A stretch of DNA of 64,000 bases from Oscillospiraceae bacterium (GTDB lineage Bacteria; Bacillota; Clostridia; Oscillospirales; CAG-272). Positions 8,718 through 16,692 of this stretch are shown piece by piece (position 1 is the stretch's first letter; each line of letters opens with the position of its first letter). The position numbers were made by a program, and so were the translations under genes. The notes under the pieces are model-generated. The model made no database searches and was not told the origin of the DNA. It saw only the letters and a program-made list of their open reading frames with translations. The stretch covers positions 1 to 64,000 of the forward strand of contig QAKK01000023.1 of the NCBI GenBank assembly GCA_003343845.1, written 5' to 3'.

Positions 8718-8971
8718 GCCTGTGGGCAAATATTTTGCGCGCTTTTTTGCATTGTCCGCCTCGGAATATCGGTATATTCCGTCGTTCTCCACAGCAAAAA
8801 TCATCACAAAATCTCTCGCCCACAGGTGCCTTGCAGTTTTGACCGAGCGGATTTTTACCCGGGCGAGGAAAAAGACGCAGGGAATACGCCGGTATTCACA
8901 AGTCTTTTAACGATGCACGGACGGAAAGATGCCGGTCAAAACCTTGTGTGTTCGTATCGCTTATGGTATAC
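8690..8971. mobile_element. MITE-like element with ~29-bp imperfect terminal inverted repeats
   Basis: This 480-base gap between rlmB and the zinc-ribbon gene has no credible ORF. Bases 8690-8704 are perfectly inverted at 8957-8971 (15 of 15). Extending inward, about 25 of 29 positions match. The ends contain TA steps. Inside are further small inverted repeats: cctgtgggc at 8719/gcccacagg at 8819, and dyads around 8775 and 8885. No transposase is encoded. Both ends carry promoter-like hexamers pointing outward. The right end lies in the 16-bp palindrome ttatggtataccataa (8961-8976). No clear target duplication beyond TA was found. Confidence 0.5.
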
Positions 8972-9034
8972 CATAAAAAGCGGGGCTTGTACATAAAAAT
9001 CAGAATATTTTTCGCAAAAAACGACAAAAAGAGA

Positions 9035-9060
9035 AAAGGCATGACGTGCGTCATGCCTTT
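9035..9060 (-). terminator. Terminator of the zinc-ribbon gene
   Basis: A perfect 12-bp stem (aaaggcatgacg/cgtcatgccttt, 2-base loop). On the minus strand it is followed by a T-rich run. Confidence 0.7.
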
Positions 9061-9109
9061 GAAACCGAATGATAGGCAGCCATACGGCTATGCCCGAAAT
9101 GCGTCGGAT

Positions 9110-9388
9110 TCAGCGTCCCTCTTTCATTGCGGCAAAGCACTCGCTGCAATAAACCGGTCTGTCGTTTGAAGGCTGGAACGGAACGCGTGCTTCCTTACCG
9201 CAGTTTGCGCAAACGGTCGTGAAGTACTCCTTCTGTGCGCGAGCCTGATTCTTTCTCGCGTCTCTGCAGGGCTTGCATCTCTGGGGCTCGTTCTGGAAGC
9301 CCTTCTCTGCATAGAATTCCTGTTCACTTGCCGTGAATACGAACTCCGCGCCGCAGTCCTTGCACTTCAAAGTCTTGTCCTGATACAT
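9110..9388 (-). CDS. Zinc-ribbon protein with CxxC-x17-CxxC domain
   Basis: A 92-residue protein with two zinc-binding units. The first has CKDC and a later CKPC. The second has CANC, exactly 17 residues, then CSEC, which defines the CxxC-x17-CxxC (TIGR04272-like) family. 'SEQEFYAEKGFQNEPQRC' between the first pair is typical of this probable zinc_ribbon family found widely in Firmicutes. The molecular role is unknown; RNA or protein binding is plausible. It is expressed from its own unit between a tRNA-like sequence and the terminator at 9035. Confidence 0.85.
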   Translation of the reverse strand: MYQDKTLKCKDCGAEFVFTASEQEFYAEKGFQNEPQRCKPCRDARKNQARAQKEYFTTVCANCGKEARVPFQPSNDRPVYCSECFAAMKEGR

Positions 9389-9426
9389 TGTTTCTTACCT
9401 CGCTTCTAAATGGTAGATAGTTTTTT

Positions 9427-9494
9427 TGCCCCAAGACGGATTCAAACCGACACCTTTGCATTTCCAACGCTCTGTGCTTTAAGCTATTCGGGCA
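9427..9494 (-). other. Degenerate tRNA-like sequence (Ser-GGA-like)
   Basis: Read on the minus strand, the 68 bases resemble a tRNA. There is an acceptor-like pair TGCCCGA/TGGGGCA with one mismatch, a D-stem GCTT/GAGC, an anticodon-like loop TTGGAAA with GGA in place, and a T-arm cggtttgaatccg. However, the D-loop lacks GG, T-loop C56 is T, the anticodon stem has only ~3 pairs, and no CCA is encoded. It is probably a tRNA pseudogene or a structured leader of the zinc-ribbon mRNA, whose ATG is 38 bases downstream. Confidence 0.4.
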
Positions 9495-9500
9495 TATAAA

Positions 9501-9516
9501 CCGACGGCTAAGTCGG
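9501..9516 (-). terminator. Short hairpin overlapping the sigma-factor stop codon
   Basis: The stem ccgac/gtcgg around a 6-base loop includes the TAG stop at 9508-9510. It is a weak terminator candidate and also borders the tRNA-like sequence. Confidence 0.4.
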
Positions 9517-10095
9517 CTGTTTTAGATTTTGTCTGAGTTTTTTCTTGATCCTGCAAAGAGCGTTGTCGACCGACTTCTGACTTTTTCCGATACGCGAGGC
9601 GATCTCAGCATAGGAAAAACCGCTGATATACATTTCAAAAATCTCATATTCGAGCGGCGAAAGCATCGCTTTGATCTGCCGCCGCGTCTCCCACACCTGC
9701 TCTTTGTCGAGCAGCAGGCTCTGCGGATTCGGCTCGTCGCCGTCTGGCTGCTCACGCTCGTCAAGATCCTCCATGCTGAGCATGGTTCCCTTGCCGCGGA
9801 TGTACCGCAGTGAATCGGCGATGCCGTTGACAATGCAGATCTTGGCGAACAAACCGAAGGTGACACCGCGGTCGCCGTGAAAGGCGAGCGCCGCGCGATA
9901 GAGCGAAACCGATGCACTCTGCCTGAGATCGTCCAGATCCGCCGGCGGCAGACTTGCCGCGTAGCGGGCAACCTCACGCTCGAGCAGGGGCGCATACAGC
10001 TCGGACAGGCGCAAAAACGCCGCATTGCTGCCCCGCCGGATCATCGGCAGGAGCCGCTCCACTTCGTCGGCTTTTGCATCCTCGTGTTTGTTCAC
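9508..10095 (-). CDS. Sigma-70-family RNA polymerase sigma factor, SigH-like
   Basis: The GTG at 10093-10095 has GAGAGG six bases upstream; an upstream TTG would leave no spacing. Region 2 is present ('ASVSLYRAALAFHGDRGVTF', 'KICIVNGIADSLRYIR'). Region 4 reads 'LSPLEYEIFEMYISGFSYAE', then 'IASRIGKSQKSVDNALCRIK'. 'KSVDNAL.RIK.KL' is characteristic of SigH (sigma-30), which in Bacillus and Clostridia directs early sporulation and transition-state genes. A SigH role fits the sporulation genes nearby but is inferred. The usual secE-nusG neighbours are absent, so it may be a SigH paralog. Confidence 0.8.
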   Translation of the reverse strand: MNKHEDAKADEVERLLPMIRRGSNAAFLRLSELYAPLLEREVARYAASLPPADLDDLRQSASVSLYRAALAFHGDRGVTFGLFAKICIVNGIADSLRYIRGKGTMLSMEDLDEREQPDGDEPNPQSLLLDKEQVWETRRQIKAMLSPLEYEIFEMYISGFSYAEIASRIGKSQKSVDNALCRIKKKLRQNLKQPT

Positions 10096-10220
10096 AATCA
10101 ACCTCTCAAATCCTGCATGTTTTCATTATACCATTATTTTGCATAATGTCAATAGGAAACCGCAAATATTTTTTTGAGCATTTTTCACAAAATTTCGGTT
10201 TTTTCGCCTTTTTTCGTGCA

Positions 10221-10265
10221 AAAAGCGGACTTTTCGGCGCACATGGCGCCCCAAAGTCCGCTTGC
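10221..10265 (-). terminator. Terminator of the DUF4364 gene
   Basis: An 11-bp stem (aagcggacttt/aaagtccgctt) with a GC-rich loop. On the minus strand it is followed by T residues. Confidence 0.8.
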
Positions 10266-10309
10266 GAAACGTGGAAACCTTCTATTGGCCAAGCATCGGA
10301 AGACGGTGG

Positions 10310-10873
10310 TCAATTCAGAAGATAATCGACTTCGCCTGCGAGCAACGCCATGATTCCCTTATAAATTGTGTCGGGACGATCCTCAAAATTCGCCTTCATG
10401 CGCTCGACGCGCTGGGCGGAATCGTCCACCAGATTGATATGCAGAATTTCCTTACCCATCTCGGTGATGACGCACTCGATGGCGTACTTGCCGTCGTCCA
10501 GCTCGCTTGTATGGCAGCTGACCTGTGCGCCGCGCTTCTTGAAGGAGAGCAGTTTCAGCGCGCTCTTCAGGCTGCGCTCGCGAATCGAACGGAGCAGCCC
10601 GCTCTGGAGCTGGCAGACCACTGCCGAGCCGAGGGGGGAGATTCGGTAGCGCGTGACCTTCTCGCCGGTCTTCTCATCCGTGCTGATCTCCTCGACCACA
10701 TGCCCCATGTCCAATATCTCGGCAAAACACTCGGCAAAGTCGAAATAGTTGACATACTCATCCTGCACGACGATGTCGTTGATGGTGGGAAAGTCGAGCG
10801 GATAATTGATATTTTGCAGGAGGTAAAGTATGAATATCTTGATGTCGTTCTTGTTTTTGAGTCTGGCGCCCAT
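10310..10873 (-). CDS. DUF4364 family protein (probable winged-helix regulator)
   Basis: A 187-residue protein beginning with AGGAGG seven bases before the ATG. It opens with 'NKNDIKIFILYLLQNINYPL', then 'TINDIVVQDEYVNYFDFAEC' and 'VTRYRISPLGSAVV', the pattern of DUF4364 proteins. These have a PadR-like winged-helix N-terminus and occur in Clostridia and some archaea. The function is not established. It stands alone between two terminators. Confidence 0.85.
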   Translation of the reverse strand: MGARLKNKNDIKIFILYLLQNINYPLDFPTINDIVVQDEYVNYFDFAECFAEILDMGHVVEEISTDEKTGEKVTRYRISPLGSAVVCQLQSGLLRSIRERSLKSALKLLSFKKRGAQVSCHTSELDDGKYAIECVITEMGKEILHINLVDDSAQRVERMKANFEDRPDTIYKGIMALLAGEVDYLLN

Positions 10874-10940
10874 ACTCCCCCTCCTTTCGCGCGTTTTTTA
10901 TTCTAACATCAACCGACGGTGAAGTCAAGGCAAAAATGCA

Positions 10941-10991
10941 AAAAGCGCGCCGCATAGACAAATTTCGCTTGAAATTCGGTCGCGGCGCGCC
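10941..10991 (-). terminator. Terminator of the peptide-binding protein gene
   Basis: A 9-bp GC stem (10945-10953/10982-10990) with an inner aatttc/gaaatt stem. It is followed by T residues on the minus strand. Confidence 0.85.
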
Positions 10992-11009
10992 TTGATTCAA
11001 TAGATGCTG

Positions 11010-12836
11010 TCAGTTTCCTTCGGTGGATTCGGCGGAGGTCGCAGGCGCGTCATCCGTCGCGGGAACGAATTTATAACCCTTGTATCCGGCATCCGAGAAG
11101 TCGCGGTAACCGAGGTAGCTCGTACCGAGCCCGGTCAGCGTTTTCTTTGCGAGATAGCAATCCTTGTTGAAGACGATCGGCATCACAGGCATCTGCTCCA
11201 GCAGATAGCGCTCCGCTTCGGCGAGAATATCCGCACGCGCCTTGATGTTCTTCTCGGCATAAGCGCGCTCGATGATCTCGTTGTAGCCCTCGTCGTTGAA
11301 GCCGGTCACATGCGGCAGGTAATCATAGTTTGCGCTCGCCATATCGATGCCGCTGCCCGAGAAGGTCAGCGCGTAGACGGCAAGCGCGGGGAACGCGTCG
11401 GTGGACTGCATCGAGACGTCGATTGCCAGCACGTCGAAGTCGCCGGTTTCATAAGCCTCTTCAACGGAATCGATCAGATAATCGACTTCCTCGGAGTTCT
11501 CCACAACGGTCTCGCGGATTGCGGTCAGCGGTCTCAGCTCCACCTTGAAGCCGAGCGATTCCCACACGCCCTTGACATATTCGGCAACGGCGGTCTCGCA
11601 CTCATTCTGTCTGTAGCCGAGCGTGAAGCTGCCGCCCGAGACACCCGCCTCGGCAAGCAGTGCGCGTGCGCCGTCCGCATCGGCAGTGGTCTTCAGTACG
11701 TCGCCCTGTACCTTGCGGAAGGTCTTGCCCTCGGTCGCATTGAAGACGGTATTGGCAATCAGACCGGTTGCGGGATCCGCATAGACAAGCAGGTCTGCGA
11801 TCGCCTGACGGTCAATCGCCATCGAAAGTGCGCGGCGGACTCTCGCATCCGCAAAGAGCGCGTTCTTCGTGTTGAACAGATAGGAATAAGTCGAGTTGGC
11901 ATCGGTGACATGCGCCTGCTTCTTAAGTGCGGCGCGCTGCGCCAGCGGAACATCACCCATGTAAATGAAGTCATCTTCCGCCTGATATGCCGCATAAATA
12001 GCATCGAGATCATCCGCATAGGCGCGCTGCCCCTGCGGCTTATCTTCCTCTTTAATAAAGGTCACAAGGATGCGGTACGGCTTGACATAGCGGTCCAGCT
12101 TGTCTTCCTCGGTGTCGCGATAGTAATAGTTGTTGCGCTCGATACGCATGGTGTTCTCGTCGCGGTCGATCTCCTTGATGACAAACGGACCGTTGGAGAC
12201 CAGCGTCGCATGTCTGCGCGACCAGTAGCGGTCATTATTTGCGACCGACTCCTCGCGGAGCGGCACCAGCGCGATGGAGGCGAGGCTCTTCTTGAAGTTC
12301 TCGTAGTCGATCTTCTCTTCAAAGGTGATCTGGAGCAGATATGTATCCAGCGCAACCACGCCGAGATCGTCGATCGAGGCATCGCCCGCCTTGACGGCGC
12401 GCGCATTCTTCACTTCGTACAGCAGTGCGGCTGCGGTGCTCTGATTGGTGCACTCCATCAGGCGCTTCCATGCGAAGACAAAGTCATCCGCAGTCAAAGC
12501 ACGGCCGTCCGACCACTTGGTCTCCTTGATGCTGATCTGCATCTTATACTCATGATCCGCTTCGTTTTCGAGGATCGTGACCTTGTCTGCAAGCGCCTTG
12601 ACAGCCTTGCCCTTGGCATCGAGGCGGTAAAGCCCCTCAAAGAGCATGCCGAGCAGCTTGACCGACGATTTGTCCGTCATGTCGATGCCCGGGTCAAACG
12701 CATATATGTCGCCGGCAATATAGGCATGGAAAATGTCTCCCTTATCCTCATCCATCATGCCGATGGAACCGCCGCAGGACGCGAGGGGCAGCACAACGGT
12801 CACGAGGCAAAGCAGGAGCGCCAGAAGTCTTTTCAT
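11010..12836 (-). CDS. Peptide/nickel-type ABC transporter substrate-binding lipoprotein (SBP family 5)
   Basis: The ATG at 12834-12836 has GGAGG ahead and starts a lipoprotein signal ('LLALLLCLVTVVLPLASCGG'). The ~608-residue protein follows the OppA/DppA pattern: 'KETKWSDGRALTADDFVFAW', 'SNGPFVIKEIDRDENTMRIE', 'ADARVRRALSMAIDRQAIAD', 'RADILAEAERYLLEQMPVMP'. It should bind oligopeptides or similar solutes on the outer face and hand them to an ABC permease. No permease or ATPase gene is adjacent, so it is an orphan receptor using a transporter encoded elsewhere. Confidence 0.92.
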   Translation of the reverse strand: MKRLLALLLCLVTVVLPLASCGGSIGMMDEDKGDIFHAYIAGDIYAFDPGIDMTDKSSVKLLGMLFEGLYRLDAKGKAVKALADKVTILENEADHEYKMQISIKETKWSDGRALTADDFVFAWKRLMECTNQSTAAALLYEVKNARAVKAGDASIDDLGVVALDTYLLQITFEEKIDYENFKKSLASIALVPLREESVANNDRYWSRRHATLVSNGPFVIKEIDRDENTMRIERNNYYYRDTEEDKLDRYVKPYRILVTFIKEEDKPQGQRAYADDLDAIYAAYQAEDDFIYMGDVPLAQRAALKKQAHVTDANSTYSYLFNTKNALFADARVRRALSMAIDRQAIADLLVYADPATGLIANTVFNATEGKTFRKVQGDVLKTTADADGARALLAEAGVSGGSFTLGYRQNECETAVAEYVKGVWESLGFKVELRPLTAIRETVVENSEEVDYLIDSVEEAYETGDFDVLAIDVSMQSTDAFPALAVYALTFSGSGIDMASANYDYLPHVTGFNDEGYNEIIERAYAEKNIKARADILAEAERYLLEQMPVMPIVFNKDCYLAKKTLTGLGTSYLGYRDFSDAGYKGYKFVPATDDAPATSAESTEGN

Positions 12837-12876
12837 TGTAATTGATCCTCCGGAATCACATAAAATCGCTTGTACT

Positions 12877-12905
12877 ATTATATCATTAATTGAGCGATTT
12901 CGCAA
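12877..12905 (-). promoter_or_regulatory. Promoter of the peptide-binding protein gene
   Basis: Minus strand: TTGCGA (12900-12905), 17-bp spacer, TATAAT (12877-12882), about 40 bases before the ATG. Confidence 0.75.
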
Positions 12906-13009
12906 CGGCTATTTTCTCGATTTCGCATTATTGGAGATTCTGCACAATTCGTTTTTTCAATTTTCGTCGGAATCTACAAAGCAAATTTGCCGCAGGTGAC
13001 AGGTTGCCC

Positions 13010-13038
13010 CATAAATCCGACCGCGTTTTCACTATAAT
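13010..13038 (+). promoter_or_regulatory. Possible gpr promoter
   Basis: A TATAAT at 13033-13038 lies 57 bases before the gpr ATG. The upstream hexamer cataaa (13010-13015) is a poor sigma-A -35. Known gpr genes use forespore sigma-F/G; the fit to those consensus sequences is only partial, so the class is uncertain. Confidence 0.35.
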
Positions 13039-13094
13039 ACGAATATGCCGCGATCTGCGCGGCGAAACTGAAGAAAAAAGGAACGGAGAAAACC

Positions 13095-13985
13095 ATGCGT
13101 CCATACAACATCCACACCGACCTTGCCTGCGAATCCGAGGCGACCCACGACGCGGGCAAGGGCGGCACTGCCTATACGGAACGTGAGGAAGGCGGCTTCC
13201 GCGTGGCGAAGCTGCAGGTCAAAAACGCCGCCGGCGAGGCGGCGACCGGCAAGAAGTGCGGCAGCTATGTGACGGTCTTCACCGAACTGCTCTGTGACGA
13301 GAGCGACGCGCGGCTGGGCACGCTGGCTGCGCTGATTGCCGCCGAGATAGAGGCGCTTGCCGCAACGCATCTCGGCGGCACGCCGCAGTGCGTACTGGTG
13401 GCAGGGCTCGGCAACCGGGAGATCACCGCCGACAGCATCGGTCCGAAGACCGTGGACCGTCTGACCGTGACGCGCCATATCCGCGCCCATGACGAAGCGC
13501 TGTTCCGCAGCTTCTGCCGCATTCCGCTCTGCGCCATCGCACCCGGCGTGCTGGGGCAGACCGGCATCGAAACCGCCGAGCTGATCGGCGGCGTGGCGGA
13601 GACGGCAAAGCCCGACCTCATCCTCGCCATTGACGCACTGGCGGCGCGCTCGACTGCGCGGCTCGGTGCAACCGTGCAGATCTCGGACAGCGGCATCTTT
13701 CCGGGCAGCGGCATCGGCAACCGCCGCAGCGAGATCAGCACACGCACGCTCGGCATACCCGTGATCGCCATCGGCGTGCCGACCGTGGTCAATTCGGCAA
13801 CGCTGGTCTATGATGCGCTGCAAAGCGCAGGCTACACCGAGATCGATGACCGCATCGAGCAGGTGCTCCGCACGGGAGAATCCTTCTATGTCTCCCCGCG
13901 CCAGAGCGACCGCATCAGCGAAAGCGTCGCCGACATGCTGGCGGACGCCATCGACCGCCTCTGCCTGAACGAAAGGAAGGACTGA
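13095..13985 (+). CDS. gpr: Germination protease GPR
   Basis: A 296-residue protein. GPR is made in the forespore as a zymogen and, at germination, degrades the DNA-protecting small acid-soluble proteins. The N-terminus contains 'NIHTDLACE', the conserved propeptide/cleavage region of the family. It is followed by 'VLVAGLGNREITADSIGPKT', 'IAPGVLGQTGIETAELI', 'LILAIDALAARSTARLG' and 'QISDSGIFPGSGIGNRR', all GPR signatures; the family uses conserved Asp residues. SD ggag precedes the ATG. spoIIP starts two bases after the stop, the same order as in Bacillus. This marks the organism as carrying an endospore programme. Confidence 0.96.
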   Translation: MRPYNIHTDLACESEATHDAGKGGTAYTEREEGGFRVAKLQVKNAAGEAATGKKCGSYVTVFTELLCDESDARLGTLAALIAAEIEALAATHLGGTPQCVLVAGLGNREITADSIGPKTVDRLTVTRHIRAHDEALFRSFCRIPLCAIAPGVLGQTGIETAELIGGVAETAKPDLILAIDALAARSTARLGATVQISDSGIFPGSGIGNRRSEISTRTLGIPVIAIGVPTVVNSATLVYDALQSAGYTEIDDRIEQVLRTGESFYVSPRQSDRISESVADMLADAIDRLCLNERKD

Positions 13986-13987
13986 AA

Positions 13988-15247
13988 ATGACAAAGTCAA
14001 ACTGCGTCCTGCCGGAAGAACACAGGCTGCCGCCCGCGTTTCCCGCGGGCGACAGCCCTGCGGCACAAACGCCGCAGGCGCGCGGCGCGCGGCGCATCAC
14101 CGTGCAGAATGCGCTGTGTATTCTCTGTGCGCTGACGGCGCTCGGCGTTCTGCTGCTTGCGGCATTGGATAAACTGGACGAGATCCGTGCCCGCGGCTTT
14201 CTGAATTACATCACAGAAGACCTCCTTTCCGTTTCGGCGGACGGCGGCACGCTCGGCGACCGCATGAGCGCCGCGGTGTTCGGCACGGTAGAGGTCGGCG
14301 GCACGGACACGCCGGACATCACCGCCTCCGCCGCACTGCCCGCGCCGATCACGCTGCCGCGCATCTACTACATACCAAAGGAAGAGATTGCCAAGGAGAT
14401 CTACCTCGAGCGTGAACAGTTGGAGCGAAAGATCTTCGAGCTGTATGCCTTTGACACCACCAAGGTGCCGGCGGGCAAATACGCCATTCTGCCGACCGAT
14501 CTTTCCGCCGGCGACGCCATTGAGTTGAAAAACAGCACGTCCTTTGACATCGACATGAACGAGGTCGCAGCGGCGGCGAAGCTGCTCCCCGCCGAAACGA
14601 TCCCCACGGAACCGCTGGTGCTGATCGTACACACGCACGGCACCGAAGCCTTCTCCGAAGAGGGGTCGATCTGCTACGGTGACGGCTACAATGAACCGCG
14701 CAGCGCCGACACGGCAAAGAATGTCGTCGCTGTCGGGCGCGTGCTGTGCGAAGCATTGAACAATGCGGGCATCCCGACCCTGCAATGCGAAGTCATGCAC
14801 GACCGGGAGTCCTACATCGCCGCCTACGACCGCAGTGCAGCGGCAATCGCGGAGTACCTCGAAAAATACCCCTCCATCCGCTATGTGTTCGACGTGCATC
14901 GCGACTCAATGATCCGCAGTGACCGTGCAAAGCTCCGTCCGGTCACACTCTATGACGGGGAGCCCTGCGCGCAGCTGATGATGCTGATCGGTTCGGATGA
15001 AAAAGGGGCGGGCAGCTATGACTGGATGGGCAATCTGACGCTTGCCGAAGCCATTCAGCAGCACCTGTGCGCCGACACGCTCGGCGTGGCGCGTCCGCTC
15101 TGCCTGCGCGGCGCGTCCTACAACCAGCAGCTCGCCGCGCGCGGACTGCTTTTGGAGATCGGCTCCTGCGGCAATTCCCTCTCCGAAGCGGAAAATGCCG
15201 CCCGCGCCTTCGCAGCGGCATTTGTCAGGGTCCTGCACGGCGAATAA
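13988..15247 (+). CDS. spoIIP: Stage II sporulation protein P (SpoIIP), peptidoglycan hydrolase
   Basis: A 419-residue protein. The cytoplasmic N-terminus is followed by one membrane anchor near residue 40-60 ('ALCILCALTALGVLLLAALD'). The C-terminal half is the amidase/endopeptidase domain: 'LVLIVHTHGTEAF', 'NVVAVGRVLCEALNNAGI', 'IRYVFDVHRDSM', 'LLLEIGSCGNSLSEAENAAR'. His and Glu in these motifs bind the catalytic zinc. SpoIIP works with SpoIID and SpoIIM to thin septal peptidoglycan during engulfment. It is in a two-gene operon with gpr and ends in a strong terminator. Confidence 0.96.
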   Translation: MTKSNCVLPEEHRLPPAFPAGDSPAAQTPQARGARRITVQNALCILCALTALGVLLLAALDKLDEIRARGFLNYITEDLLSVSADGGTLGDRMSAAVFGTVEVGGTDTPDITASAALPAPITLPRIYYIPKEEIAKEIYLEREQLERKIFELYAFDTTKVPAGKYAILPTDLSAGDAIELKNSTSFDIDMNEVAAAAKLLPAETIPTEPLVLIVHTHGTEAFSEEGSICYGDGYNEPRSADTAKNVVAVGRVLCEALNNAGIPTLQCEVMHDRESYIAAYDRSAAAIAEYLEKYPSIRYVFDVHRDSMIRSDRAKLRPVTLYDGEPCAQLMMLIGSDEKGAGSYDWMGNLTLAEAIQQHLCADTLGVARPLCLRGASYNQQLAARGLLLEIGSCGNSLSEAENAARAFAAAFVRVLHGE

Positions 15248-15249
15248 CG

Positions 15250-15288
15250 AAAAAGCCGCCGCACAGACAAATCTGTGCGGCGGCTTTT
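15250..15288. terminator. Terminator after spoIIP
   Basis: A long perfect stem (aaaaagccgccgcacaga and its complement), with T residues on both strands. It serves spoIIP and the convergent pseudogene. Confidence 0.95.
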
Positions 15289-15319
15289 TCGGCTTTCGGT
15301 ACATCCCACGGCTGATGCC

Positions 15320-16207
15320 TTACCAGTTTTTCTTCTCCTTGCTTGCATCATGGTTGTGTTTGCGTTCCTCCACCATCTCGGCAAACAACTCCACCATGGC
15401 GGGGTCTTCATGTGAGAAGAACGCGCTTGTCGCGGTATCCAGCGCCGCGATCGCTTCCATATCCCCATCGGTCAGAATAAAATCGAACACGTCGAAGTTC
15501 TCCTGCATACGCTCGATGTGCGTGGATTTCGGAATCACGACGACACCGCGCTGGATGTTCCAGCGCAGCATGACCTGCGCCGCGCTCTTGTTGTACTTCG
15601 CGCCGATCCCGGTGAGCACGGGGTTGGTGAACAGATTGCCGTGCCCCTCGCCGAACGGCGCCCACGCCTCGATCTGCACCTTGTACTTTTCCATCCACTT
15701 TTTCGCCTCGGTCTGCTGGTTGAGCGGATGCGTCTCCACCTGGTTGACCATCGGGCGGATGCGTGCAAACGAGCACAGGTCAACCAGACGATCCGGGTAG
15801 AAGTTGGACACGCCGATCGCACGGATTTTCCCCGCCTCATACAGCTCTTCAAGCGCACGCCATGCGCCGTAATAATCCGAGAACGGCTGATGCAGGAGGC
15901 AGAGGTCGAGATAGCCGGTGCGCAGTTTGCGCATGGATTCCAGCACGGACGCCTTTGCCGCCTCGTAGCCGTAATGCTCCACCCACACCTTGGTGGCCAG
16001 GAAGATGTCCCCGCGCGCCACGCCGGATTTTTCGATCGCGGCGCCGACCTCCTACTCGTTGAAATAAGCCTGTGCCGTATCCAGTGAGCGATAGCCCACC
16101 GCCAGGGCATCCGTGACGCAGCGCTCGCACTCGCCCTTGCCGACCTGATAGACGCCGTAGCCGAGGAACGGCATTTCCACACCGTTTGCCAAAGTAACCG
16201 TTTTCAT
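15320..16207 (-). pseudogene. Aldo/keto reductase gene interrupted by an in-frame TAG
   Basis: The ATG at 16205-16207 with AGGAG begins 'MKTVTLANGVEMPFLGYGVY', a normal AKR start, and continues to 'SLDTAQAYFNE'. A TAG (16052-16054) follows, then 'EVGAAIEKSGVARGDIFLAT' in the same frame to the end. The rest is intact ('LDLCLLHQPF', 'GKIRAIGVSNFYPDRL', 'AAQVMLRWNIQRGVVVIPKS'). Family members have NExEVG here, so one base change (for example GAG to TAG) explains the stop. The sigma-factor gene also ends in TAG, so TAG is read as stop in this genome. An internal GTG at 16021 could give a fragment lacking strand 1 and the catalytic Asp/Tyr region; function is unlikely. Confidence 0.88.
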
Positions 16208-16237
16208 CTGTGATTCTCCTTTCGGTATTCCTTATAT

Positions 16238-16594
16238 CTGTTTATTTGCGGCGACGAAATCCGCGATCGCCTGCCCGGCGCGATCCATGCTGCTGCCGTG
16301 CAGGGCAAGCCCGTCAACGACCGTCTGCGCGATGATCTTATGCAGAACCATCCGCAGATCCGCATCGCCGACACGCCGCCCTTCTACGACCTGTCGGTCT
16401 TCAACCGCGCCGTCGAAACCAATCGTCTGCTCCTGTCGCTCGAATGCTGGCAGGAGGTACACCCGGGGCTTGTCACGCTCCCCGTCCGCTGGGATTACAG
16501 CATTCCCTACGGGCTGCTCTACAGCAAAAACGCGCCGCCCGATGTCTTGCGGCTGGTGGAGGCGGTGCGGGCATGCACAGGCACCTCTGTCTGA
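16238..16594 (+). pseudogene. Remnant of a LysR-type regulator (C-terminal effector-domain end only)
   Basis: About 100 residues match the end of LysR-family effector domains: 'IRIADTPPFYDLSVFNRAVE', then 'NRLLLSLECWQEVHPGLVTL', 'PVRWDYSIPYGLLYS' and 'VLRLVEAVRACTG'. The HTH and the first half of the effector domain are missing; upstream codons read open but unrecognisable. A LysR gene divergent from an enzyme gene is a usual pairing, so a deletion probably removed its 5' part beside the broken aldo/keto reductase. A GTG at 16298 could start a short product, but there is no good ribosome site. Confidence 0.75.
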
Positions 16595-16603
16595 TGCAAT
16601 CAA

Positions 16604-16643
16604 CCGCAAAAAGAGCCATCCTGTCGGATGGCTCTTTTTGCGG
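16604..16643. terminator. Bidirectional terminator after the LysR remnant
   Basis: A perfect 18-bp stem with a 4-base loop (tgtc). The stem contains aaaaa/ttttt at the base on both sides. Confidence 0.92.
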
Positions 16644-16692
16644 AAGAAATAAAAATGAAGAAATAAAAATGAAATCTCGGAAGAAATTCTGC

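Noticed and set aside
11004..12845. 613-codon plus-strand frame opposite the peptide-binding protein
   Set aside because: The translation has no family features, while the minus strand has a lipoprotein signal, ribosome site and SBP motifs.
16052..16054. TAG in the aldo/keto reductase as a recoded amino acid
   Set aside because: TAG is a normal stop for the sigma-factor gene here, family members have no special residue at this position, and no downstream recoding structure is visible.
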